This document shows positions 27,828-36,795 of a DNA stretch of 64,000 nucleotides, in pieces. The DNA lies in contig AP017424.1 of assembly GCA_002355495.1 (NCBI GenBank), forward strand, positions 5,397,501 to 5,461,500, written 5' to 3'. Under the pieces are notes generated by a model. The model ran no database searches. It was given only the letters and a program-made list of their open reading frames with translations, and was not told the DNA's origin. The stretch comes from Streptomyces laurentii. GTDB lineage: Bacteria > Actinomycetota > Actinomycetes > Streptomycetales > Streptomycetaceae. A program made the position numbers and the translations under genes. The first letter of the stretch is position 1, and each line of letters starts with the position of its first letter.

Positions 27828-28171
27828 GCGGAATCAATTCTGTTCGGCCGGAGGAAACCGGCTCCGACAGCTGCTATGGCAGCACAACAGGCGTGCCGAT
27901 CCCCTTCGTTGGGGGAGTCGCCCGTCGAGAAAAATTCATCCCGAACGTATCCACCGGAGGAATGAATTCTCAAATTCTCGAAGGAAATTCATACCTTCCG
28001 GTGACAAGGGTTCGTGAGTTCTTGACCCCGGGGGCGGGAACTGGGGAGGTTTGTCGCCGCGTGCCGGGCGGGCCGGTCGGTCGGACGACCGACGGCCACC
28101 GGTCGCCGCGACGAAAGGAACCTCGGGATGGGACACGGGACGGGAAGCGCCTCGGAGGAGGGGAGCCGCCC
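27828..28171. promoter_or_regulatory. divergent promoter region of the biosynthetic locus
   Basis: This 344-bp gap is notably AT-rich between 27930 and 28025 for this genome. It contains an inverted repeat ATGAATT (27962-27968) / AATTCAT (27986-27992) and, inside, a direct repeat AATTCTC at 27965-27971 and 27973-27979. An in-frame ATG at 27962 could extend the following dehydrogenase by 70 residues, but the extension is Arg/Gly-rich and its GGAGG is too close. Promoters for both arms are expected here; I cannot assign boxes. Confidence 0.5.
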
Positions 28172-29245
28172 ATGCGGCAGCCCTTGATCGTGGGCCTGGG
28201 CCGCTCCGGCGCGGGGCTGCATCTGCACGTCCTCCGGAACCTGGCCCGCGACCCCCGCGACGCCCGGACACCGCCCCTGTGGACCGGCCCGGTGATCGCG
28301 GTCGACCCCCGGCCGGACGCGGCCGCCGGACTGCCGCCCGGCCAGGTCACCCTCACCGGAACGCTCGACGCCGCCTGCTCCCTGCTCGGCCCGGCGCCCG
28401 CCGTCGTCCACGTCTGCACCCCGCCCGCCACCCGCCGGACCGTCCTCGAAGAACTGGCCGTACGCGGTTTCCAGGACCTCGTCGTCGAGAAACCCCTCGC
28501 CGCCGACGCCACCGAACTGGCCGCGATCGAACGGCTGCGCCTCCGGTACGGCCTGCGCATCGCCGTCGTCGCCCCCTGGCTCGCCGCCGAACTCACCCAC
28601 CGCCTGCGCCTCTTGATCGCCTCCGGCCGGCTCGGCCGGCTGCGGGCGCTGCGCGTCGCCCAGCACAAACCCCGCTTCCTGCGCTCCCTGCGCCCGGACG
28701 ACGGCCACCCCACCGCCTTCGACGTGGAGATGCCGCACTCCCTCGGCCTGGTCCTGGACCTGGCCGGCCCGGCCCGGCCCACCGGGGCCGCGGTCACCGA
28801 CCTGCGGTGCGGCCCGGAGGTGCGGCCCCGGATGGGCTCCGCCCGCCTCGACCTGTGCCACACCGGCGGGGTGAGCACCCGCGTCGTCTCCGACCTGGCG
28901 GCCCCGGTCCGCGAACGCAGCGTCACGCTCACCTTCGAGCGGGGCGTCGCGGTGGCCCACTACCCGCTCAGCGACGCCGACGACCACGCGCAGCTGATCG
29001 TCGGCGACGGCCCGCCCGAGGTGTTCCGCGACGACGCGCTCCTCGCGTTCCTCCGCCGGACGTACACCCGCTTCGCGGCCACCCCGCCGGGCGGCGCCCG
29101 CGCCCGCGACGACTTCGCCCTGCACGCCGACGTGGTCCGGCTGCTCGACCAGGCCAAGCGGCACTGCGCCGGCCGGGCCGGGGAGCCCCGCGGCGGCGGC
29201 GACGACCTGAACACCAAGGAAAGGACGGCGGATGTACGGGTCTGA
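28172..29245 (+). CDS. Gfo/Idh/MocA-family oxidoreductase (first copy)
   Basis: This 357-residue protein has an N-terminal NAD(P) Rossmann segment (PLIVGLGRSGAGLHLHVL) and the family motif DLVVEKPLA with the EKP lysine. The C-terminal substrate domain is less typical than in its paralog downstream. Such enzymes oxidise or reduce hydroxyls of sugars and cyclitols. The ATG at 28172 follows GGAGGAGGGGAG. It begins the rightward operon, and its end overlaps the fusion gene by 14 bases. Confidence 0.8.
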   Translation: MRQPLIVGLGRSGAGLHLHVLRNLARDPRDARTPPLWTGPVIAVDPRPDAAAGLPPGQVTLTGTLDAACSLLGPAPAVVHVCTPPATRRTVLEELAVRGFQDLVVEKPLAADATELAAIERLRLRYGLRIAVVAPWLAAELTHRLRLLIASGRLGRLRALRVAQHKPRFLRSLRPDDGHPTAFDVEMPHSLGLVLDLAGPARPTGAAVTDLRCGPEVRPRMGSARLDLCHTGGVSTRVVSDLAAPVRERSVTLTFERGVAVAHYPLSDADDHAQLIVGDGPPEVFRDDALLAFLRRTYTRFAATPPGGARARDDFALHADVVRLLDQAKRHCAGRAGEPRGGGDDLNTKERTADVRV

Positions 29246-31547
29246 CGCCCCCGCAAGACTCCCCGAAGGACCCCATGAAGGACCCCCCTCAGGACCCCCC
29301 GCGGAAGCCCCGGCCGGGGTCGCGGCCGACCCGCGGATCACCGGGATCGGCGACGAGGCCGCCCCCGGCCTCGACGGACAGATCGCCGTGGCCCGCCGGC
29401 TGGGCTGGTCGGCCCTGGAACTGCGGAGCATCGACGAGACCCCGCTGGCCGAACTCCCTCCCGAGACCGTCGAGTCGGCGGCGGACCGGCTGCACGCGGC
29501 CGGTCTCGGCGTCGTCTGCCTGGGCTCCCGGATCGCCAACTGGGCCCGGCCCGTCACCGCCGACTTCTCCGCCGACCTGGCCGAACTCGACCGGCTCGCC
29601 GCGTACGGGCGGATCCTCGGCTGCCGGAGCCTGCGCGTCATGTCGTACCCCAACGACGGGCTGCCCGAGCCCGAGTGGGCCCGGCGGGTGACCGACCGGA
29701 TGCGACGGCTGGCCCGCCGCGCCGAGGACCTCGGCGTCGAGCTGCTGCACGAGAACTGCTCCGGCTGGGCCGGCGCGCACGCCGACCGCGCGCTGCGCCT
29801 GCTCGACGCGGTCGACAGCCCCGCCCTGCGGCTCCTCTTCGACACCGGCAACGGCGTCGCCCACGGCTACGACGCCCCCGCCATGCTGCGGGAGCTGCTG
29901 CCGTACGTCGCCCACGTCCACGTCAAGGACGGCGTGCCCGGCGAGCGCCCCGGCGAGGCCTCGTACACCCTGCCGGGCGACGGCACGGCCGGGGTCGCCG
30001 ACTGCCTGCGGCTCCTCGAAGACCACGGCTACCGGGGCGCGTACTCCCTGGAACCGCACCTGGCCCTGCTCCCGCACGCCGGACCGCGGAGCGAAGGCGC
30101 GGACGCCGCCGAGCTGTTCACCCGCGCCGCCCACCGCCTGGCCACCCTGCTGCCCGCCGCGACGGCCGCACGCCCGCGGCCCGTGCCCGGCCCCGCCCGT
30201 ACGGCGGAACCGCCCCGGCCGCGGATCGACCACGGCCTGCTGCTGCACCTGCTCCACACCCCCACCGCCGGCCCCCTGGAGACCGGCCCCGGTGCCCCGC
30301 ACGCGCTGCGCGCCGCCCAGCACGCGTACGCCACGGCCGCCGCCCGGTCCGGTCTGCGCGTGGTCCGTCACCAGGCGCCGCCCGCCTCCGGCGTCCTGCG
30401 GGACGACACCCCCGCCCAGGTCCGCGCGGCCGTCGCCGCAGGCCCCCGGTTCCTCGACGCCCAGCCGAGCCTCGTCCTGCGGCTGGGCCCCGTACTGCCC
30501 CGCGCCCGCACGGTGATGTTCAACGTCCACCTCGACACCGTGGCCGGCGGACCCTCGCCGGCCTTCGACGGCAGCCGCTTCACCGGACGCGGCGCCGTCG
30601 ATGCCAAGGGCCCGGCCGTGGCCCTGCTGGCCGGCATCGAGGCCGCCGCCCGCGCCTGCCCCAGGCTCGGCACCGACGTGTCGGTGCTGGTCCAGGCGGT
30701 GGCGGGCGAGGAAGGCGGCGCACTGGGCACGTTCGGCACCCGGCCGCTCGTCGAGGCGGGGTACGTGGGCCGCGTCAACGTGTTCTGCGAGCCCACCGGA
30801 CTCCGCCATCTCCCGCGCGCCACCGCGGCGTCCACCGCCCGGATCACCGTGGCCGGGGACGACGCGATCGACGACCGGCCCGGCGCCGGCCACAACGCCA
30901 GCGTGCTCCTCGGCTTCCTCGCCCAGCATCTGGCCGCCGCCCTCGACCCGTCCGCGCCCGGCGCGCCGCCCGGCACCGTCTGCGTGGCCGGACTGCACAC
31001 CGGCACCCGGCACAACAAGGTCTACGGGGGCGGGGAGTTGCTGCTCAACCTGGCGCACGCCACCACCGCCGACGGAGCGGCGGCCGAGCGGGCCGTGGCC
31101 GAGCACCTGGCCCGCGGACTCGACGCGTTCACCGAACGCTTCGCCGGCACCGCGCTGTTCGCCCGGACCGCCGCCGACGCCGCCCGCGTCACCCGACTGG
31201 AGTGGGACAAGCGCGGGATTCCCGCGCTCGGCGAACAGCCCGTGTGGGGCGAGGAGTTCATGGCCCGGGCCGGCATCCCACGATGGCCCGGCCACGAGGC
31301 GGCCTTCACCTGCGACGCGATCTGGCTGAGCGGCGTCCCCGACACCTTCACCACCGTCCTGGGCCCCGGCCTCCTCGAAACCCACCACGCCCACGCGGAC
31401 GGCGAGTTCGCCGACCTCGCCGACCTGGAGGCCTTCGCCGGCCAGGTCGCCGCACTGCTGACCGCCTTCGCCGCCGACACCCCGCCGCTCCCGGCCGGGG
31501 ACGACGGCGCCACCGCACCGCACCCCCATCGAGCAGGAGCGCGATGA
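29232..31547 (+). CDS. two-domain protein: xylose-isomerase-like TIM barrel fused to M20 metallopeptidase
   Basis: This 771-residue protein joins two enzymes. Residues ~35-300 are a sugar-phosphate isomerase/epimerase-type TIM barrel with metal ligands in ELLHENCSGW, LLFDTGNG, HVHVKDG and YSLEPHL (Glu, Asp, His, Glu order). Residues ~330-755 are an M20 amidohydrolase with all metal ligands: His433 and the catalytic Asp435 (NVHLDT), Asp457 (GRGAVDAKGP), Glu493-Glu494 (AGEEGG), Glu520 (CEPTG) and a His cluster 718-721. The M20 half resembles the LysK/ArgE type that removes acyl or carrier groups from amines. The linker is Pro/Ala-rich. The ATG at 29232 follows AAGGAAAGGA. Both domains look active. 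Confidence 0.85.
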   Translation: MYGSDAPARLPEGPHEGPPSGPPAEAPAGVAADPRITGIGDEAAPGLDGQIAVARRLGWSALELRSIDETPLAELPPETVESAADRLHAAGLGVVCLGSRIANWARPVTADFSADLAELDRLAAYGRILGCRSLRVMSYPNDGLPEPEWARRVTDRMRRLARRAEDLGVELLHENCSGWAGAHADRALRLLDAVDSPALRLLFDTGNGVAHGYDAPAMLRELLPYVAHVHVKDGVPGERPGEASYTLPGDGTAGVADCLRLLEDHGYRGAYSLEPHLALLPHAGPRSEGADAAELFTRAAHRLATLLPAATAARPRPVPGPARTAEPPRPRIDHGLLLHLLHTPTAGPLETGPGAPHALRAAQHAYATAAARSGLRVVRHQAPPASGVLRDDTPAQVRAAVAAGPRFLDAQPSLVLRLGPVLPRARTVMFNVHLDTVAGGPSPAFDGSRFTGRGAVDAKGPAVALLAGIEAAARACPRLGTDVSVLVQAVAGEEGGALGTFGTRPLVEAGYVGRVNVFCEPTGLRHLPRATAASTARITVAGDDAIDDRPGAGHNASVLLGFLAQHLAAALDPSAPGAPPGTVCVAGLHTGTRHNKVYGGGELLLNLAHATTADGAAAERAVAEHLARGLDAFTERFAGTALFARTAADAARVTRLEWDKRGIPALGEQPVWGEEFMARAGIPRWPGHEAAFTCDAIWLSGVPDTFTTVLGPGLLETHHAHADGEFADLADLEAFAGQVAALLTAFAADTPPLPAGDDGATAPHPHRAGAR

Positions 31548-32662
31548 CCACCACGTCCACCGAACCCGCGACGACCGCCCAGGAGCCGCGGGTCGGCCAC
31601 GCCACGCTGCTCGCCGAGACGGCCGGCTACCTCGCCCGCCTCGGCGTCCCCGAGGACCGGGCCCGCGTCGCCGCCGAGGCGCTCTGCTACGGCGACCTGA
31701 CCGGCATGGACTCCCACGGCGTGTTCAACCTGGGCCGCCTCTACCGGCCGCTCCTGGAGTCCGGCCGGGCCGACCCCGCCGCCGAACCCGAGATCCTGCG
31801 CGACCTGGGCGCCTGCGTCCTCACCGACCACCACCGCGCGCTCGGCCTGTGGGCGGCGTCGGCGGCCATGGACCTCGCCGCGGAGCGGGCCGGCCGGTAC
31901 GGGATCGGCCTGGTCGCGGTCCGCGGCGCCACCCACTTCGGCTGCGCCGGGGTGCACGCGCGGCGGGCCGCCGACCGGGGCCTGATCGGACTGATCGCCG
32001 CCAACTGCGGCGGCCAGCGCATCGCCCGCCCGCCGCACGGCGCGGCCGCCCTGCTCGGCACCAACCCGCTGAGCGTGGCCGCGCCCGCCGTCGACGGACA
32101 CCCGTTCGTCCTGGACATGAGCACCACCGTCGTCCCCACCGGCCGGGTCCGCACCGCCGCCCGCGACGGCCGGCCCGCGCCCGAGGGCTGGCTCACCGGC
32201 GACGACGGCCGCCCGGTCACCGACCCGGCCGCCTACGACCGCGGCGAGGCCTGGCTGGGCTGGCTCGGCTCCCGCCCCGAGACCGGCGCCTTCAAGGGCT
32301 TCGGCCTCGGCCTGACCGTCGAACTCCTCGCCGCCCTGCTGCCCGGCGCCGCCACCGGCCCGTCACCCGCCGCCCTGGCCGGCGACGGCCGCCCGGGAGG
32401 CACCGACGACGGCATCGGCTTCCTCGTCCTGGCCATCGACCCCGGCCTGCTGCGCGACGGCTTCGACGACGACGCCCGCGCCCTCTTCGGCACCGTCCTG
32501 GCCTGCCCGCCGCTGCCCGGCCACGGCCAGGTCCGCTACCCGGGCCACCGGGAGGCCGAACTCGCCGCCGAGCGCCGCCGCACCGGCGTACCGCTGGCCC
32601 CCTCGCTGCACGCCGAACTGTCCGGACTGGGCCTCCGGCTGCCCGTCCTCCAGGAGAACTGA
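31544..32662 (+). CDS. Ldh2-family NAD(P)-dependent oxidoreductase
   Basis: This 372-residue protein belongs to the malate/L-lactate dehydrogenase-like (Ldh2, YlbC) family, which includes ureidoglycolate and cyclic-imine reductases acting on 2-hydroxy or 2-keto/imino acids. Motifs are DLTGMDSHGVFNLGR (catalytic His), RGATHFGCAG, LLGTNPLSVAAP and FVLDMSTT. It overlaps the fusion gene by ATGA. Its likely role is one redox step on an alpha-keto or imino intermediate. Confidence 0.87.
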   Translation: MTTTSTEPATTAQEPRVGHATLLAETAGYLARLGVPEDRARVAAEALCYGDLTGMDSHGVFNLGRLYRPLLESGRADPAAEPEILRDLGACVLTDHHRALGLWAASAAMDLAAERAGRYGIGLVAVRGATHFGCAGVHARRAADRGLIGLIAANCGGQRIARPPHGAAALLGTNPLSVAAPAVDGHPFVLDMSTTVVPTGRVRTAARDGRPAPEGWLTGDDGRPVTDPAAYDRGEAWLGWLGSRPETGAFKGFGLGLTVELLAALLPGAATGPSPAALAGDGRPGGTDDGIGFLVLAIDPGLLRDGFDDDARALFGTVLACPPLPGHGQVRYPGHREAELAAERRRTGVPLAPSLHAELSGLGLRLPVLQEN

Positions 32663-32663
32663 C

Positions 32664-33668
32664 ATGGCCCGCCCCGCTCACCCCGCATCCCCGCCCCGCC
32701 GACTGGGGATCGTCGGCCTCGGCGTGATCTCCCGCTTCTACCTGGAGGCCGCCCGCCGGCTCCCGCGATGGGAGCCGACCGCCGTCTGCGATCTGCGCGA
32801 CGCCGCACTCGACCCGCACCGCGCCACCCTCGCCTGCCACACCGACCACCGCGCGCTGCTCGCCTCGGGGCAGGTGGACGCGCTGGTGGTGGCCGTCCCC
32901 AACCACGCGCACGCCGAGGTCTGCGCGGACGCGCTGCGGGCCGGCGTACCGGTGTGCGTCGAGAAGCCGCTCGCCCTGGACGCGGCCGACGGACACCGGC
33001 TGACGCGGCTGTCCGCGGATTACGGCGTCCCGCTGTTCACCGCGTTCCACCGCCGCTACAACGACCGGGTCACCGATCTCGTACGGCGGCTCCCGGCGCC
33101 GGGCGCCGGCGGCCCGGCCGTGGCGTCCGTACGGGTGCGCTATCTGGAGCGGATCGAGGAGCACATCGGCTCCGACGACTGGTACCTGGACCCGGCCCGC
33201 TCCGGAGGCGGCTGCGTCGCCGACAACGGCCCCAACGCCTTCGACCTGGTACGGATGGTGCTCGGCGACCCCGCCGTCCGCGTGACCGAGTCCCGTATCG
33301 AGCGGGACGGCACCGGGCTCGACCGGCGGGCGCTCGTCACCCTGGAGGGCCCCGACGGACGACGGGGCGAGGTCGAGCTCGACTGGTCGTACCCGGGGGA
33401 GGCCAAGGACGTCGTGGTCCGCCTGGACGACGGCAGCGAGCTGCGCGCGGACATGCTGGGCGGCCGGCCCGGCTTCAAGGAGTCGCTCTGGCACGAGTAC
33501 GAGGGCATCCTGGGCGACTTCGCCGGGATCTGCGACGCCGCCGCCGCCCGGCCCGGAACCGATGTCGCGACGGCCGCCGCCGGAGGCATGGCCGCCCTGG
33601 AGCTGGTCGCCGCCGCCTACGCCCGAGACGAGGCCCGGACGCCGGCCCGCGCGGAGGAGCGCCGATGA
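32664..33668 (+). CDS. Gfo/Idh/MocA-family oxidoreductase (second copy)
   Basis: This 334-residue enzyme is a clear family member: RLGIVGLGVISRFYLEA (NAD(P) site), VVAVPNHAHAEVCADALRAG, VCVEKPLALD and a long substrate domain with SGGGCVADNGPNAFD. Compared with the first copy it is closer to typical sugar and inositol dehydrogenases. It starts one base after the Ldh2 gene stop and its own stop overlaps the next gene by ATGA. Confidence 0.9.
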   Translation: MARPAHPASPPRRLGIVGLGVISRFYLEAARRLPRWEPTAVCDLRDAALDPHRATLACHTDHRALLASGQVDALVVAVPNHAHAEVCADALRAGVPVCVEKPLALDAADGHRLTRLSADYGVPLFTAFHRRYNDRVTDLVRRLPAPGAGGPAVASVRVRYLERIEEHIGSDDWYLDPARSGGGCVADNGPNAFDLVRMVLGDPAVRVTESRIERDGTGLDRRALVTLEGPDGRRGEVELDWSYPGEAKDVVVRLDDGSELRADMLGGRPGFKESLWHEYEGILGDFAGICDAAAARPGTDVATAAAGGMAALELVAAAYARDEARTPARAEERR

Positions 33669-34150
33669 CGCACCCGCCGCTGCCTCCCGCGCTCTCCCCG
33701 TCGCCGTCCTTGGACGCGGGCCGTCACGAGAACGGGCCCAAGCGCGTCGTGCGCGGCCTCCTCGTCAAGGCGCTGCTGCACGAACGCCACGACCGCGGCA
33801 TGACCCTGGAGCCGTTCGCGAGCCGCTGCGTACGCCGCGGGGAGGTGCACGAACTGGTCACCACCGACCAGTGGTCGGACCAGCCGGGGGCCCGGGTGGA
33901 CCGGGTCGGGTTCCTCGGGTTCGCCGAACTCGGCTGCGGCGGCGTCCTCGACCGGGGCGACACCCTCCTGCTGGGCGGCGAGCCGGTCGGCACCGTCCTC
34001 GGCTTCGACGGATGCCACCTGCCCAACCACTACAACATCCTGATCCACACGCCCCGGCTGCTCACCGGCCGCACCCTGGCGCTGGTCCCGGAGACCCCGG
34101 TCACGTTCGTGCCCGCCCCGCCGGACGGCGGAACGGGCACGAAGCGCTAA
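33665..34150 (+). CDS. small conserved protein of unknown function (possibly DUF6917)
   Basis: This 161-residue protein carries KRVVRGLLVKALLHERHDRG, then RRGEVHELVTTDQWSDQPGA, RVDRVGFLGFAELG and GTVLGFDGCHLPNHYNILI. I associate this pattern with DUF6917, a family seen in actinobacterial biosynthetic loci, from memory only. No catalytic motif is evident; HLPNHYNI is the most striking conserved-looking stretch. The first ~25 residues are Pro-rich. It is the last gene of the rightward operon and is translationally coupled to the dehydrogenase upstream. Confidence 0.7.
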   Translation: MTHPPLPPALSPSPSLDAGRHENGPKRVVRGLLVKALLHERHDRGMTLEPFASRCVRRGEVHELVTTDQWSDQPGARVDRVGFLGFAELGCGGVLDRGDTLLLGGEPVGTVLGFDGCHLPNHYNILIHTPRLLTGRTLALVPETPVTFVPAPPDGGTGTKR

Positions 34151-34217
34151 GCGATCAAGCGCTGAAGCGATCAAGCGGTGAAGCCGTGAAGAGGTGGATC
34201 CGTGAAGCGGCGACGAG

Positions 34218-34248
34218 TGCGGCGGCCCCTCCCCGAGGAGCCGCCGCA
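34218..34248. terminator. hairpin between convergent operon and EF-hand gene
   Basis: TGCGGCGGC (34218-34226) pairs with GCCGCCGCA (34240-34248), with CTCC/GGAG able to extend it inwards. Just upstream (34149-34180) a 16-bp unit GCGATCAAGCGCTGAA occurs twice with one change. It lies between convergent transcripts and is likely a bidirectional terminator. Confidence 0.55.
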
Positions 34249-34267
34249 TGGTCGTACGGTCCCTCGA

Positions 34268-34801
34268 TCAGCCGAGGAGCTCGACCTCGAGCTGGCCGAA
34301 GTGGTACGCGCGGATGGCGTCGAGCAGCTCGGCCTCGGTGAGGTGGCCCTGCCCGGCGGTGTCCACCTTCCGGAAGGCGTCCGCGACGTCGGCCGCGGGG
34401 ACGCCGACGGCCTGCAGCCAGGCGGCGAACTCGTCGCCGTCGATGACGCCGTCGTTGTTGCGGTCGCACAGCGCGATGAGGCCGGTGGCGACCGGGCCGA
34501 GCACGTTGTTGAACGTGGCCGGGCCGGACTGGAACATCTTGCCGGCGACGTCCATGAACTGCTCGCGGGTCAGCGAGCCCTCCGGAGAGATGCCCGCCTC
34601 CTTGGCGAGGTAGCCGAACATGCCCTGGAAGGCGTCGTTCAGCTGGACGGCCTCGGCCGGGGACTTGCCGAAGGCGCCGGCGATCTTGACGGCCTCGCCG
34701 ACGAAGTCGGACGCCTCCAGAACGCCGTTGCCGTTGGTGTCCCACTTGTCGAAGCGCTTCGACAGACGGTCCTGCACGGTGCTCTCGAGCGACGTGGTCA
34801 T
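34268..34801 (-). CDS. EF-hand calcium-binding protein
   Basis: This 177-residue soluble protein is of the calerythrin/CalD-like type. Complete 12-residue EF loops are DTNGNGVLEASD near residue 21, DRNNDGVIDGDE near residue 113, and DTAGQGHLTEAE near residue 147. A fourth, degenerate hand lies around ISPEGSLTREQF. It is probably a cytoplasmic calcium buffer or sensor. The ATG at 34801 is preceded on the minus strand by AAAGGAGACACGGAA. It appears monocistronic. Confidence 0.93.
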   Translation of the reverse strand: MTTSLESTVQDRLSKRFDKWDTNGNGVLEASDFVGEAVKIAGAFGKSPAEAVQLNDAFQGMFGYLAKEAGISPEGSLTREQFMDVAGKMFQSGPATFNNVLGPVATGLIALCDRNNDGVIDGDEFAAWLQAVGVPAADVADAFRKVDTAGQGHLTEAELLDAIRAYHFGQLEVELLG

Positions 34802-34938
34802 TTCCGTGTCTCCTTTTCTTGGTGATGCCGTGTTACGTGCTGCCGTGGCCGGAGGGGTGTCCGGTCACGGCCCGCGGTGTGAGGTCGGCGAGGATCGAAG
34901 TCCCTGTCTCACACCACGAGTTCGTGGTCCGGGTGGCG
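34802..34938 (-). promoter_or_regulatory. promoter region of the EF-hand gene
   Basis: This 137-bp gap separates the EF-hand gene start from the end of the nucleotide-sugar dehydrogenase gene on the same strand. It contains AAAGGAGACACGGAA as ribosome binding site region, but I see no clear promoter boxes or terminator. Confidence 0.3.
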
Positions 34939-36195
34939 TCAGAGCCGCTCCACCCGGTGTCCTTCGGCGGTGCCGCGGGTGTCGAGCACCGGGCGGCCGG
35001 CCGCGTCCCAGTCGACGGAGCGGTACTCCGCGTGGTCCTGCAGCAGCACCGCCAGGTCCGCCCCGGCGACCGCCTCGCGGGCGGACGCCTGCCGGGGTAC
35101 CGGCACGCCGTCCACCGCGAAGTCCTCGGTGTACGGGTCGTGGTGGACGACCCGTACACCGGCGGCGCGCAGTCCGCGCACCACCGCGTACGCGGGCGAC
35201 TCGCGCAGGTCCGCGACATCGGCCTTGTACGTCACGCCCAGCAGCGCCACCCGGGCTTCCGCGGGGTCCGTGCCGGTGCGGCGCAGCAGCCCGCGGGCCC
35301 GCTCCACGACGTGCCCGGGCATCGCGTCCAGGACCTCGCGCGCGGCGTCGAGGGTGCGGAACGAGAAGCCCCGCGCCGCCGCGTGGGCCATCAGATAGCG
35401 AGGATCGACCGGCACGCAGTGCCCGCCCACCCCCGGCCCGGGCCGGAAGGGCGCGAAGCCGAAGGGTTTGGTGCCGGCGCACCGCAGCGCGTCCCAGACG
35501 TCGATGCCCACCCGCTCGCAGTAGAGGGCGGCCTCGTCGACCAGCGCGATGTTGACGTACCGGTAGGCGTTCTCCAGCAGCTTGGCCATCTCGGCCTCGC
35601 GGGTGCCGCGCGCCACCACGACCTCGTCGACGAGCTGTTCGTAGAACCCGGCCGCGTGCTTGGCGCACAGCGTGGTGCAGCCGCTGACGATCTTCGGGGT
35701 GTCGCGGAGCGAGAAGCGCCCGTTGCCGGGGTCGATGCGTTCGGGCGAGTAGGCGAGGTGGAAGTCCTCGCCCACGCGCAGACCGGTCGCCTCCAGGAGC
35801 GGGCGGACGATCTCCTCGGTGGTGCCGGGATGGCTGGTGGACTCCACCGAGACCAGCGTGCCGGGCGACAGCCGGCCGGCCACCGTGCGTACGGCCGAGG
35901 TCAGCGGTCCCAGGTCCGGCTCCCCTGACGGGGTGAGGCCGGTCGGGACGCAGACGGCCACCGTGCGGGCGCCGGTCAGGATGCCGGGGTCGGTGGCGGC
36001 CCGGAACCCCGCCGCGGTCATCGCGGCGATGTCCCGGTCGCCGAGGTCGCCGACGTGCGAGCGGCCCTGGGCGAGGCCGTCGACGACGGCGGGGTCGGTG
36101 TCGTGGCCGACCACGTCGAGTCCTGCTTCGCAAGCCCGGCGGGCCAGCGGCAGACCCACGTAACCGAGGCCCACCACGGCGAGATCCGCAGGCAT
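34939..36195 (-). CDS. nucleotide sugar dehydrogenase (UDP-glucose/UDP-ManNAc 6-dehydrogenase family)
   Basis: This 418-residue NAD-dependent enzyme oxidises C6 of a UDP-hexose to the uronate in two steps. Motifs are LAVVGLGYVGLPLAR (NAD site), YSPERIDPGN, the Lys/Asn active-site segment MAKLLENAYRYVNIAL, and the catalytic cysteine in GPGVGGHCVPVDPRYL. The LGVTYKADVADLRESPA segment begins the C-terminal UDP-binding domain. It resembles the ManNAc/GlcNAc type (WecC/WbpA) more than the UDP-glucose type, but the substrate is not certain. The flanking genes do not define a polysaccharide cluster. Confidence 0.88.
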   Translation of the reverse strand: MPADLAVVGLGYVGLPLARRACEAGLDVVGHDTDPAVVDGLAQGRSHVGDLGDRDIAAMTAAGFRAATDPGILTGARTVAVCVPTGLTPSGEPDLGPLTSAVRTVAGRLSPGTLVSVESTSHPGTTEEIVRPLLEATGLRVGEDFHLAYSPERIDPGNGRFSLRDTPKIVSGCTTLCAKHAAGFYEQLVDEVVVARGTREAEMAKLLENAYRYVNIALVDEAALYCERVGIDVWDALRCAGTKPFGFAPFRPGPGVGGHCVPVDPRYLMAHAAARGFSFRTLDAAREVLDAMPGHVVERARGLLRRTGTDPAEARVALLGVTYKADVADLRESPAYAVVRGLRAAGVRVVHHDPYTEDFAVDGVPVPRQASAREAVAGADLAVLLQDHAEYRSVDWDAAGRPVLDTRGTAEGHRVERL

Positions 36196-36336
36196 GTTCC
36201 CCCTGTCGAGCGAGTCGGACGTGCTGCATTTCCTGGTGCGTCGCGGATCAGGTGCGGTTCAGTCGCTGGTCGGGCGCTGAGGGAACCTGATCGGATACGG
36301 CGCGGGTACGGGTACGGGTGCCGGCGCGAGCGCGGG

Positions 36337-36663
36337 TCAGGCGCTGAAGCTGCCCGCGCCGCCCGGCACATGGGTGCCGTGCCCGGGGGCGACCGTGACG
36401 GACGGCCCGAGACAGAACGGGTTGCCGTAGACGCGCACCGGCCGGTCGGTGTGGTTGCCGAGGACGTGGGCCAGCGCCGGCAGCGCCTGGCAGCCCTTCG
36501 GGTCGTCGTAGACGGTGAGCGCCTGCGCCTCCGTCTCGAAGACCGTGACCGTTCCGCCGGAGGAGGCGGCCGGGGCGGTGGGAGCGGCGACCGCCGGGAT
36601 CTGGGCCAGGCCGATGAGGGCGGCGGCACCGAGAACGGCGGAGGCGAGGACAGAGCGTCGCAC
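36337..36663 (-). CDS. small secreted protein, function unknown
   Basis: This 108-residue protein has a clear Sec signal peptide: RR near the N-terminus, a hydrophobic core (VLASAVLGAAALIGLAQIP) and the cleavage site AVA-AP near residue 25. The mature part has only two cysteines, in GCQALPAL and GNPFCLGPS, which could form one disulfide. I chose the GTG at 36663 after TTAGGAGAGCC; the frame extends back to a TTG at 36693 without reason to use it. I do not recognise a family. Confidence 0.75.
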   Translation of the reverse strand: MRRSVLASAVLGAAALIGLAQIPAVAAPTAPAASSGGTVTVFETEAQALTVYDDPKGCQALPALAHVLGNHTDRPVRVYGNPFCLGPSVTVAPGHGTHVPGGAGSFSA

Positions 36664-36795
36664 GAACGGCTCTCCTAACTGAAAGCACACCAACTGAGCT
36701 GCGGAAACAAGGAAGTTGAATCCCTCATTCCGTTTCTTCCTTCAGCATGGCACGGGCGGTGAGGCCTGGATGCGGATAAGCCTGCTTTTACTGCT

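Noticed and set aside
27962..28171. 70-residue N-terminal extension of the first Gfo/Idh protein, or a separate small peptide starting MNSQILEGNSY
   Set aside because: GGAGG is only one or two bases from that ATG, the extension turns Arg/Gly-rich, and the start at 28172 has a strong ribosome binding site and begins the Rossmann fold.
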